From: Suttonella ornithocola
Lineage (GTDB): Bacteria; Pseudomonadota; Gammaproteobacteria; Cardiobacteriales; Cardiobacteriaceae
Assembly (NCBI RefSeq): GCF_001889065.1
Contig: NZ_LWHB01000086.1
Span: forward strand, 1-12,655
DNA length: 12,655 nt
Direction: 5' to 3'
Part shown: positions 6,361-12,655 of the stretch, in pieces
Layout of the letters: each line of letters starts with the position of its first letter
Numbering within the stretch: position 1 is the first letter of the stretch
Notes under the pieces: generated by a model
Told to the model about the DNA's origin: nothing
Seen by the model: the letters and a program-made list of their open reading frames with translations, nothing else
Databases searched by the model: none
Program-made: the position numbers and the translations under genes

Positions 6361-7192
6361 CACCCTAGTAGAACCCTTCACCTATACTTATATGCTAAAA
6401 GCCATTGGCGCAGCGACACTCATTGGCGCTGCTTGTGCCGCTTTGTCCGTTTTTTTGCTCTTAAGAGGTTGGTCACTCATTGGTGATGCACTTTCCCATG
6501 CAGTTGTACCCGGTGTTGCAGGTGCTTACGCTTTAGGCTTATCTTTTCCTTTAGGGGCATTAGTGGCAGGCATTTTGGCCGTTCTTTCAATGCTTGGCTT
6601 AAGCCATATTGCAAGATTTAAACAAGATGCCATTATCGGACTCGTATTTTCGGCTTTCTTTGCGCTAGGCTTGCTCATTATTTCTATCAACCCTACTGCT
6701 ATTAGTATCAATGCCGTCATTTACGGCAATATTCTTAGTTTAAGCGATCATGATTTAATTCAAATCATCTTCATGACAATTATTATTCTCTCTTTTGTCA
6801 CGCTGAAATGGCGCGATATGCTATTGCTATTCTTCGATCCTATACAAGCCCATACCGCAGGCTTATCTGTTCGCCGTTGGCGAATAACCTTTTTTCTTGC
6901 TTTAAGTATTGCAATAGTCGCTTCCTTACAAGCTGTTGGGGCAATTCTAGTCATTGCCTTATTGATTACCCCTGGCGCGACAGCTTACTTACTATCAGAC
7001 CGTTTTGGTATCGTACTGACCATAGCCGTTATAATTGGCGCATTAACCGCCTTTATCGGCGCGTATTTAAGCTATTTTGCTGATGGCGTAACTGGTGGAC
7101 TTATTGTGGTCTTACAGGCTCTCATATTTATTCCCGTCTTTCTTTTTGCACCCAAACATGGCGTATTTATGCGTAAAAGGCAGCAAACATGA
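6353..7192 (+). CDS. sitC: Mn/Fe ABC importer permease SitC (ABC-3 family)
   Basis: One of two inner-membrane permeases forming the metal channel. The start is placed at ATG 6353, overlapping the sitB stop, with AGGA about nine bases upstream. It gives MLSTLVEPFTYTYMLKAIGA, the usual family N-terminus, and 279 aa. An upstream in-frame ATG at 6203 would add 50 residues that merely read sitB in another frame. About eight membrane segments are visible. The ABC-3 signature RGWSLIGDALSHAVVPGV lies after the first helix, and FDPIQAHTAGLSVRRW is the cytoplasmic loop expected to contact the ATPase. QAVGAILVIALLITPGATA near the C-terminus is also family-typical. Its stop overlaps the sitD start by 4 nt. 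Confidence 0.93.
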   Translation: MLSTLVEPFTYTYMLKAIGAATLIGAACAALSVFLLLRGWSLIGDALSHAVVPGVAGAYALGLSFPLGALVAGILAVLSMLGLSHIARFKQDAIIGLVFSAFFALGLLIISINPTAISINAVIYGNILSLSDHDLIQIIFMTIIILSFVTLKWRDMLLLFFDPIQAHTAGLSVRRWRITFFLALSIAIVASLQAVGAILVIALLITPGATAYLLSDRFGIVLTIAVIIGALTAFIGAYLSYFADGVTGGLIVVLQALIFIPVFLFAPKHGVFMRKRQQT

Positions 7193-8010
7193 CCCTTTGG
7201 CAACTCATCCAAGAACCACTTTCTCATGAATTTATGCGACAAGCCTTTGAGCTTGCTGCCTTACTGAGTGCAACTTGCGCCCTACTCTCTTGCTTTCTGG
7301 TTTTTAAAGGATGGTCATTAATGGGCGATGGGATTTCTCATGCCATGTTACCAGGCGTTGTCGTTGCCGCAGCGATTGGACTACCTTTAACACTAGGGGC
7401 ATTTCTCACAGGAATGACTTGCGCACTTGCCAGCGGTTATCTCACCCAGCATAGCCGTATCAAAGAAGATACCGCTCTTGGTGTTGTTTTTTCAGGGCTA
7501 TTTGCTCTGGGTATCGTGTTATTTCATTACCTAAAAAGTGATCACCAACTCATGCATATTCTGCTAGGTAATCTCTTGGGCATTCAACTCAACGACCGTA
7601 TTCGTATTTTAATCATTGCTAGCATCGTTATTTTCATCATCGCACTAAAATGGAAAGATCTATCCTTATACGTCTTCGACCCTATCCAAGCAAAAGTCAC
7701 TGGACTATCAATACAGCTACTACATAATCTCCTACTCATTCTGCTTGCCCTTACAGCGATTGCGGCAATTAATGCGGTAGGCGTAATTTTAGTCGTTGCT
7801 TTACTGATTATTCCGGGTATGACGGCACAACTACTCTGCAGACGATTTAGCACCTTACTCATCACCTCAATGACTAGCGCTATCTTAGCCACTTTCCTTG
7901 GTGTATGGATAAGCTACCATCTAGATGCCTCACCGGCAGCTTGTATCGTATTAAGCCAAACTAGCTTTTTCTTACTTGCTTTAGGTCTATACATTTTTCG
8001 ACATCAATAA
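7189..8010 (+). CDS. sitD: Mn/Fe ABC importer permease SitD (ABC-3 family)
   Basis: Second permease of the importer, 273 aa, homologous to SitC. It carries the same landmarks: KGWSLMGDGISHAMLPGVV after the first helix, FDPIQAKVTGLSI before the central helices and NAVGVILVVALLIIPGMTA in the C-terminal half. The start ATG lies in ATGA, overlapping the sitC stop, so translation is probably coupled. Two distinct permease genes after the ATPase match the SitABCD/YfeABCD layout. Single-permease ZnuABC operons differ. No convincing terminator follows: the first 50 bases downstream hold only a weak AT hairpin (TATTTT-AGA-AAAATA), so some read-through into pcnB is possible. Confidence 0.92.
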   Translation: MTLWQLIQEPLSHEFMRQAFELAALLSATCALLSCFLVFKGWSLMGDGISHAMLPGVVVAAAIGLPLTLGAFLTGMTCALASGYLTQHSRIKEDTALGVVFSGLFALGIVLFHYLKSDHQLMHILLGNLLGIQLNDRIRILIIASIVIFIIALKWKDLSLYVFDPIQAKVTGLSIQLLHNLLLILLALTAIAAINAVGVILVVALLIIPGMTAQLLCRRFSTLLITSMTSAILATFLGVWISYHLDASPAACIVLSQTSFFLLALGLYIFRHQ

Positions 8011-8061
8011 AACAATCGTCGCTATTTTAGAAAAATACTATAGATTTAGAATAGAAATCGT

Positions 8062-8067
8062 TATAAT
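8062..8067 (+). promoter_or_regulatory. Likely pcnB promoter -10 box
   Basis: A perfect TATAAT inside TTATAATAG stands 153 bases before the pcnB start. No good -35 is present at 16-18 bp spacing (best is TATAGA-like), so strength is uncertain. Transcription would begin near 8074, giving a leader of about 145 nt. Confidence 0.5.
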
Positions 8068-8075
8068 AGCTCGCC

Positions 8076-8170
8076 TTTTATGGTTATAGTTCATAACAAA
8101 CTTTGGTGCGAAAAAAATCACTCTCAGCTTAAATAGAAAGCATCTCATTCAGCTATAACTATAAATAAAA
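8076..8170 (+). promoter_or_regulatory. Structured leader of pcnB (long-range inverted repeat)
   Basis: The left arm TTTTAT-GG-TTATAGTT (8076-8091) pairs with the right arm AACTATAAATAAAA (8157-8170) over 14 bp with a two-base bulge, enclosing 65 bases. A GC-containing hairpin AGCGC (8172-8176) / GCGCT (8184-8188) follows. The ribosome binding site AGAGGA (8211-8216) stays unpaired. This could be leader RNA structure controlling pcnB or a small decayed palindromic element. I recognise no known riboswitch. Confidence 0.45.
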
Positions 8171-8220
8171 TAGCGCCTATGACGCGCTTCATCAGATTTC
8201 ACTAACAACAAGAGGACGGC

Positions 8221-9537
8221 ATGGAAGAAGCCGCAAATAAAACGCTTACCCCTACCTTCTATACTCGTGAACAACACACACTCCGCCCAGAGCAATTTGA
8301 CCGAAAAGCCTTAAAAATTGCCAATCAATTGATAGATGCAGGATTTGAAGCCTACCTTGTTGGCGGATGTTTACGCGACTTATTGATTGAACACCAACCC
8401 AAAGACATTGATATCGCAACTAACGCACGTCCAGAAGAAATAGCAGGACTTTTTCGTAACTGTCGATTAATTGGTCGTCGATTTAGATTAGCTCATATCC
8501 ATTTTGGGCGTGATATCATTGAAGTTGCTACCTTTAGAGCAGCTGCGGACGACCAAGTCAAAACAGATACCGAAGGTCGAGTCATTGAAGATAATCACTA
8601 TGGAAACATGGAAGACGATGTTATTCGTCGCGACTTTACCATTAACTCGCTTTACTATGAGCCGCGTAAAGAAATTCTTATTGACTACTTAGGTGCTGTT
8701 AAAGATATTCAAAATCAAACCATTCGCTTAATTGGCAATCCTGAAACCCGCTATATTGAAGACCCTGTCAGAATGCTGCGTGCTGCAAGATTCTCGGCTA
8801 AGCTAGGTATGCAGATTGAGGCGGAAACCGAAGCTGCTATTGCAAAATGTAAAGATGGATTAAAAGCTGTACCTGCTGCCCGCCTTTTCGATGAAGCTCA
8901 AAAACTCTTTATGAGCGGCTATGGCGTAAAAAGCTTTGAAAGTTTACGTCGATTAAATCTCTTTGGCGCCCTATTTCCTGATGTCGATCGCATACTAAAT
9001 CATCCAAATAAAGCTTTTGCTAAATATGCAGAGAATATTATCAAAATTGCTTTAAGCAATACTGATAAAAGAATCGCTGAAGACAAACCTGTTACTATTG
9101 CTTTTTTATTCGCTGCTTTCTTATGGCCAGTTTATCAATTACAATATCAAGGATTACTTAGCGAACGTGATAACTGGCACAGCGCTATGCACGAAGCTGT
9201 AGATTTAGTCCATATTGCTGCTGCGGAACGTGTTTCTATACCTGTACGTTTACGCGGAATGATTCGAGAAATTTGGACATTACAAGCGCGCTTTGACTTA
9301 ACAGGAAATAATCAGAAAAAAACACGCAGCCTATTAAGTCACCCTCGCTTCAGAGCTGCCTATGATTTTTTACTGATTCGTGAAGAAGCTGGAGAAGCGC
9401 TAAAAGCGTCTGTTCGTTGGTGGAGTCGTATGCAAACCTCTCCCGAAACAGCTTTCTCATCTGAGCAAATATCATCTTCCAATAAACGTTCTTCACATTG
9501 TCGGCGCCCCAGAAGGAAGAAAAGTAACTCATTTTAA
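8221..9537 (+). CDS. pcnB: Poly(A) polymerase I
   Basis: Adds 3' poly(A) tails that mark RNAs for degradation in the cytoplasm. The 438-aa protein belongs to the class II nucleotidyltransferases shared with CCA-adding enzyme. The active-site core is complete: VGGCLRDLL (47-55), the carboxylate pair Asp62/Asp64 in KDIDIATNA, EVATFR (101-106), RRDFTINSLYY (136-146) and IEDPVRMLRAARFSAKLG for the neck region. RFRAAYDFLLIREEAGE and the basic tail RRPRRKK favour PcnB over CCA transferase. It is slightly shorter than the E. coli enzyme. AGAGGA five bases before the ATG fixes the start. No folK follows, although that is a common partner in gammaproteobacteria. The gene ends just before a strong hairpin. 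Confidence 0.95.
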   Translation: MEEAANKTLTPTFYTREQHTLRPEQFDRKALKIANQLIDAGFEAYLVGGCLRDLLIEHQPKDIDIATNARPEEIAGLFRNCRLIGRRFRLAHIHFGRDIIEVATFRAAADDQVKTDTEGRVIEDNHYGNMEDDVIRRDFTINSLYYEPRKEILIDYLGAVKDIQNQTIRLIGNPETRYIEDPVRMLRAARFSAKLGMQIEAETEAAIAKCKDGLKAVPAARLFDEAQKLFMSGYGVKSFESLRRLNLFGALFPDVDRILNHPNKAFAKYAENIIKIALSNTDKRIAEDKPVTIAFLFAAFLWPVYQLQYQGLLSERDNWHSAMHEAVDLVHIAAAERVSIPVRLRGMIREIWTLQARFDLTGNNQKKTRSLLSHPRFRAAYDFLLIREEAGEALKASVRWWSRMQTSPETAFSSEQISSSNKRSSHCRRPRRKKSNSF

Positions 9538-9542
9538 AAATA

Positions 9543-9571
9543 TAAGGGAGAAATGACTTATTTCTCCCTTA
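9543..9571. terminator. Bidirectional terminator between pcnB and the convergent permease gene
   Basis: TAAGGGAGAAAT (9543-9554), loop GACTT and ATTTCTCCCTTA (9560-9571) make a perfect 12-bp stem five bases after the pcnB stop. The T-rich tail is better on the minus strand (TATATTTTTAAAA), so it should stop transcripts from the permease as well as pcnB. The permease stop lies 190 bases further right, leaving an AT-rich stretch without a visible gene. Confidence 0.75.
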
Positions 9572-9762
9572 AAATAACTTAAATGACTAATTTACGATTC
9601 AAAACTGAAAAAGCTCCTTATTATCATAACAAAATAATTTATATTTCATGCTTTATTAGTTTATAACTCATTTACAATATTCATAACTCTAGTAATTTTA
9701 TTATTTTTAGATTTTTCATAAGAATAATTTATATATTTTTAAATTACTATCTGACTATTTAT

Positions 9763-11094
9763 TTAGTAGAAGCGTTTAGATTTAGACCAATATTTCATCA
9801 ATATCCAATAAACTATTCCTGCTGGTAATAAACTGGCATACCAAGAAATCTTTGTAAAATATAAGGCGACACCTGCACCAATTAATACAGCAATAATTCC
9901 CGCGTAATTAATGCCAATGTAATCTCCTTTTTCATCATATAATTTTTCTATATCTAATCGACGTTTACGGATAATGTAGTAATCTACTAACATGACAGCT
10001 ACTATTGGACCTAAGAATGCTGAATAAGTTCGCACAAAGATTTGTAATCCTGCTGCCGAGTTATCTTTTATAAGCTCCCAAGGAAAGGTTGCAAAAGCTA
10101 ATAATCCAACCAAAATAGTGGCTTTTTTAAATGATAGCTTAAAGAAATCCATCAATACATACGTTGGTGGAACTACATTATTGAGTACGTTTGTTGTAAC
10201 TTGTGCAAATGCAATAAAAATTAAAGTCGCAATTAAAAGGGGTTGGTTATCTACAGCACTTGTAAAAACATCTATTGGATCAGCTTGTCCTGTTGCACTG
10301 GATACCATAAGTCCAATAAGTCCCATAAATAGCGTACAAGGCAGAATAGAAAATGCATAAATAGCGACTAAAGGTCCTCTTTTTACGTTTTGTTTTAATT
10401 CTCTAGAATAATCACTGACATTAAGCATCATTGTGCTATATATTCCTAGGAAAAGCATTGTTGCTGCCCAGAAATCGACTCCCCAAGTACCTTCTATTTC
10501 TATTAGTCCAGTTGTTATTTCTGTTTCATACTTCTGAATGACATGATAGAACATATAAGCTAAAGAACTTATGATAAAAATACTACCGATATTCTCTAAC
10601 CATTTAATTCCTTTGAAACCAAAGGTAGATAGCAAAATTTGTAGTCCTTGAAAACAAATAAACCAAAAGACAATATTATCAAAACCAATTAATGTAATAG
10701 AAACCGCATTTAATGCTCCCGCACCTATCCAACTTTGAAAACCATACCAAACAATTGCTGGAACTGCACGAATGAGACCAATAGCTTTCGTTCCTATAAA
10801 TCCAAAAGAGCTTCTAGCCTGTACAATAAAAGGAATACCATACTTATATCCTGCGGCGCCATTTAGCATCAATACTAATCCAATCACTAAACAACCAATA
10901 GCTATGGCCAAAGTTGCCTGTAATAAATTTAATACGCCTAATATGCTTGAACCCATTGCAAAGGTTCCAATAGAAACACAACCGCCTAACCATGCTAAAA
11001 AGTAAGAAAATTTATCCATAATTCTTACTTTTTGAACAGCAAGACTTTCTTGTCCTGCGTATTTCCTCTCTGAATCATGAGAATTTTGAGACAT
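9763..11094 (-). CDS. NCS1-family nucleobase/allantoin/hydantoin-type permease
   Basis: A 443-aa inner-membrane symporter of the nucleobase:cation symporter-1 family, importing a purine, pyrimidine, allantoin or hydantoin with a cation. Twelve hydrophobic segments are visible. Family motifs are NGAAGYKYGIPFIVQARSSF (79-98), AIVWYGFQSWIGAGALNA (113-130), MLNVSDYSRE, TTNVLNNVVPPTYVLMDFF, LAFATFPWEL and LGPIVAVMLVDYYIIRKRR. Trp116 and Gln120 have the same spacing as the substrate-binding Trp and Gln of the hydantoin transporter Mhp1. This suggests a ring-shaped amide substrate, but the assignment is inference. The start is fixed by GAGGAG six bases upstream of the ATG. An AraC-type regulator lies immediately upstream on the same strand, and no catabolic enzyme is present in the window to reveal the substrate. 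Confidence 0.88.
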   Translation of the reverse strand: MSQNSHDSERKYAGQESLAVQKVRIMDKFSYFLAWLGGCVSIGTFAMGSSILGVLNLLQATLAIAIGCLVIGLVLMLNGAAGYKYGIPFIVQARSSFGFIGTKAIGLIRAVPAIVWYGFQSWIGAGALNAVSITLIGFDNIVFWFICFQGLQILLSTFGFKGIKWLENIGSIFIISSLAYMFYHVIQKYETEITTGLIEIEGTWGVDFWAATMLFLGIYSTMMLNVSDYSRELKQNVKRGPLVAIYAFSILPCTLFMGLIGLMVSSATGQADPIDVFTSAVDNQPLLIATLIFIAFAQVTTNVLNNVVPPTYVLMDFFKLSFKKATILVGLLAFATFPWELIKDNSAAGLQIFVRTYSAFLGPIVAVMLVDYYIIRKRRLDIEKLYDEKGDYIGINYAGIIAVLIGAGVALYFTKISWYASLLPAGIVYWILMKYWSKSKRFY

Positions 11095-11117
11095 GGCATA
11101 CTCCTCTTTATGTATCT

Positions 11118-11150
11118 AAGTGATTTAAATATATTGAAAGTTAATCACTT
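11118..11150. repeat. Inverted repeat in permease leader
   Basis: AAGTGATT (11118-11125) and AATCACTT (11143-11150) are a perfect 8-bp inverted pair, 17 bases apart. They lie between the predicted -10 box and the ribosome binding site of the permease. They could form a leader hairpin or a dimeric operator. Confidence 0.5.
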
Positions 11151-11165
11151 TTATCGGTTTCATGA

Positions 11166-11171
11166 ATTATA
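11166..11171 (-). promoter_or_regulatory. Likely permease promoter -10 box
   Basis: On the minus strand this reads TATAAT, 72 bases before the permease ATG. The hexamer 17 bp upstream is TGTAAA, only three of six matching TTGACA. A good -10 with a poor -35 is typical of activator-dependent promoters, fitting the adjacent AraC-family gene. Confidence 0.5.
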
Positions 11172-11211
11172 AGGAATCGCAATTTGTCTTTACACGACAA
11201 CAAAATATCTT

Positions 11212-11258
11212 AAACTGACAAAATAATTATTGTAAAATTTTTAGTAATTTATCAGTTT
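11212..11258. promoter_or_regulatory. Inverted repeat upstream of permease promoter, candidate AraC-regulator site
   Basis: AAACTGACAAA (11212-11222) and TTTATCAGTTT (11248-11258) match in 10 of 11 inverted positions. They lie about 40 to 90 bases upstream of the predicted -10 box, the usual zone for AraC-family activators. Because they also follow the regulator's stop codon, they could instead form a weak terminator hairpin for that gene, although no T-run follows. Confidence 0.45.
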
Positions 11259-11280
11259 TTGATATCAATACATAACAAAA

Positions 11281-12312
11281 CTAAGTTGCTATTTTTAGGC
11301 AGTTATCTCGATGTTTAGCAGGAGTACAGCCAAACCATCTTTTGCTTGCTCGAATGAAGTTACTTAAATCTGAAAAATCCAAATAAAAAGCAATTTCAGT
11401 CATACTCTGATTGGTATGTGCTAGTAAATCATGCGCAATATCTCGTTTTTTTCTATCTACTAACTCATTAAATGAGCAGCCATGGCTTTTTAACCTTCTC
11501 TGTAAGGTACGAACAGAAAGATTTAATTTATCAGCAATATCTGTAATTTTAGGTTCCTTTTTCCCAATCATAGAATGAATGTGATGAATCACTAGCGCAC
11601 AAATATCTGTTTTATCTAATTGAATAAGATATTTATCAACAATAGTCTGATTTAAATTCATTAACTGAATATTTGCACTAGCATAAGGTTCAATGATATC
11701 TGCATAATGGAATGCTATTGAATCTACCTCTGCGCCTAAATTCACTGGACAAGAAAAATACTCATCAATACGATAATGGTTTTCTTGATAAGGCATTGAA
11801 AGTGTAATAAAAGCTGGTTTAACGATGTGCTGAGATAAGCTACAGGCTTGTCGATAAATAAACGCCATTAACGCAAGGCGTGCGGAATTCATTGGTTCTG
11901 CGCCATCAATAGACTTCATGGTTAATGTTGTAATCTCAGGGGTATGCATTAAACTAATTCGAGAAGTAGTAGAGATAACTTTACAATATCGTGCCATAAT
12001 CGTCATTAAATCGGATAATGATGCACAAGACATAATTGCCATTCCTAAACTATATAAGGCAGAGGCTTGAATTTTTTGCCCAACAGAAAGACCAAACAAA
12101 TTATCTTTACTTTCAGCAATGAATAATTGCCATAAAGTTCGAACGCCGTCTAAAGGATATCTTGCTTCTGGAATATTTAATAATTGTGGATCTAAACCTG
12201 ATTTTATCACTAATGGAATTGGATCAAACTCGTAGCTACGAGCTGTCTGACAAATAGAACGAATCCAGCTAGCTAATACACTATGATTATTTACTATTTG
12301 TTTTTCACACAT
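11281..12312 (-). CDS. AraC-family transcriptional regulator
   Basis: A 343-aa DNA-binding regulator. The N-terminal two thirds (about 20-230) resemble the arabinose-binding-like domain of the OruR/ArgR-type AraC subgroup, for example LFGLSVGQKIQASALYSLGM near 72-91. The C-terminal third (about 253-337) is the double helix-turn-helix: ITDIADKLNLSVRTLQRRLK, then the second helix-turn-helix MTEIAFYLDFSDLSNFIRAS and WFGCTPAKHR. This is the intact AraC consensus. The gene lies 186 bases upstream of the NCS1 permease on the same strand, so that permease is the most likely target, with its substrate or a breakdown product as inducer (inference). A weak ribosome binding site (GGTG) precedes the ATG, and a 7-bp inverted repeat (12324-12348) lies just upstream. 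Confidence 0.9.
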   Translation of the reverse strand: MCEKQIVNNHSVLASWIRSICQTARSYEFDPIPLVIKSGLDPQLLNIPEARYPLDGVRTLWQLFIAESKDNLFGLSVGQKIQASALYSLGMAIMSCASLSDLMTIMARYCKVISTTSRISLMHTPEITTLTMKSIDGAEPMNSARLALMAFIYRQACSLSQHIVKPAFITLSMPYQENHYRIDEYFSCPVNLGAEVDSIAFHYADIIEPYASANIQLMNLNQTIVDKYLIQLDKTDICALVIHHIHSMIGKKEPKITDIADKLNLSVRTLQRRLKSHGCSFNELVDRKKRDIAHDLLAHTNQSMTEIAFYLDFSDLSNFIRASKRWFGCTPAKHRDNCLKIAT

Positions 12313-12323
12313 TTCATCACCAA

Positions 12324-12348
12324 AATATCGATTTTAATAACCGATATT
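12324..12348. promoter_or_regulatory. Inverted repeat just upstream of the AraC-family gene
   Basis: AATATCG (12324-12330) and CGATATT (12342-12348) form a perfect 7-bp inverted repeat with an 11-base centre, 12 bases before the regulator's ATG. It may be an autoregulatory site or a leader hairpin. Sequence alone does not decide. Confidence 0.35.
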
Positions 12349-12434
12349 ATTTTATCTTAAAGTGAAAGAATAAGCTAGCAACAAAAAATCATATCAAGTA
12401 TTAACAAAATACTGGATATTTAGTTAATGATATA

Positions 12435-12655
12435 TAGTGCAATCATCTAAAACCCAACCCAATCCAAAGCAGATAAAAGCATAAAGTATCAATACAATCC
12501 ATCCGCCATTCTTTGCGTATTTGCTTAATCCAAGCCCACATCTTTTCAATAGGATTTAAGTCTGGACTATAAGGGGGTAACCAAACTATCTCATGCCCAT
12601 GCTCTTCAATGATTGCTTGAATATCACAGCGTTTATGAAAAGCGGCATTGTCCAT
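12435..12655 (-). mobile_element. IS630-family insertion sequence, 3' part (continues beyond right edge)
   Basis: The outer end starts at 12435 with TAGTGCAATCATC and carries the block ATCCAAAGCAGATA (12462-12475), shared with the left element. A TA at 12433-12434 is the expected target duplication. The transposase stop codon lies inside this terminal repeat, eight bases from the tip. Orientation is the same as in the left copy: the left edge shows the transposase 5' end and this edge its 3' end. Confidence 0.85.
12443..12655 (-). CDS. IS630-family transposase, C-terminal DDE part (partial)
   Basis: C-terminal 70 residues of the catalytic domain, open at the window edge. MDNAAFHKR contains the second catalytic aspartate. 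The third acid is the Glu of YSPDLNPIEKMWAWIKQIRK, the signature of IS630/Tc1-mariner DDE enzymes. The protein ends WIGLGFR with TGA at 12445-12443, within the element's terminal repeat. The apparent ATG at the edge is an internal methionine, not a start. Confidence 0.9.
   Translation of the reverse strand: MDNAAFHKRCDIQAIIEEHGHEIVWLPPYSPDLNPIEKMWAWIKQIRKEWRMDCIDTLCFYLLWIGLGFR

Noticed and set aside
8024..8038. Terminator after sitD (TATTTT-AGA-AAAATA)
   Set aside because: A six-pair, all-AT stem without a T-run is too weak to call.
9438..9537. Possible frameshift or fused folK at the end of pcnB
   Set aside because: The tail ends in the basic RRPRRKK stretch expected of PcnB and is followed directly by a terminator. 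No folK motifs are seen in any frame.
9572..9762. Possible small gene in the AT-rich gap
   Set aside because: There are stops in all frames at short intervals and no ribosome binding site plus start of useful length.

Overview
The window is AT-rich bacterial DNA, most likely from a gammaproteobacterium. It has a class-II-like RF3 (prfC), a poly(A) polymerase I with a basic tail (pcnB) and a Fur-type box in front of a SitABCD/YfeABCD-like metal transporter. I cannot name the genus: a low-GC host-associated gammaproteobacterium is a guess. Both ends lie inside IS630-family elements pointing the same way (minus strand), so the window may be a draft contig that stops at a repeated insertion sequence.

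Left flank (1-1090). The 5' end of an IS630 element (1-252) sits in a glutaminase gene (glsA) at the codons for the conserved N-x-G-A-I-A motif. The rest of glsA (253-1059) is a well-preserved ruin, with several frameshifts, two in-frame stops and two further small non-coding mobile elements. One is a 101-bp TA-flanked element with TAG ends. The other is a 133-bp element with IS5-type GAGACYTTTGCAAAA ends. Removing both by eye restores contiguous glutaminase sequence at each site.

Centre left (1155-4566, plus strand). prfC is followed 3 nt later by a YczE/YitT-type membrane protein, which overlaps an M20D amidohydrolase by 8 nt. This is a tightly packed, probably co-transcribed trio of mixed function.

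Centre (4590-8010, plus strand). A Fur-box-like site precedes a four-gene Mn/Fe ABC importer: periplasmic binding protein (sitA), ATPase (sitB) and two ABC-3 permeases (sitC, sitD). Each start overlaps the preceding stop. sitB is out of frame by one base at a run of nine A inside the LSGGQ region. The other three genes are intact.

Centre right (8011-9571, plus strand). pcnB has its own TATAAT box and a roughly 145-nt leader that can fold by a 14-bp long-range inverted repeat. It ends at a strong 12-bp hairpin shared with the convergent downstream unit. The 190 bases from 9572 to 9762 are very AT-rich and I see no gene there.

Right (9763-12434, minus strand). An AraC-family regulator lies upstream of an NCS1-family nucleobase/allantoin/hydantoin-type permease in the same orientation. 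The 186-bp gap between them carries a TATAAT box, a poor -35 and two inverted repeats, as expected of an activator-controlled promoter. The 3' end of an IS630 transposase (12435-12655) closes the window.

I do not see a new defence, CRISPR or toxin system. The most informative features are the layered mobile-element ruin of glsA and the A9 frameshift in the metal-transport ATPase.
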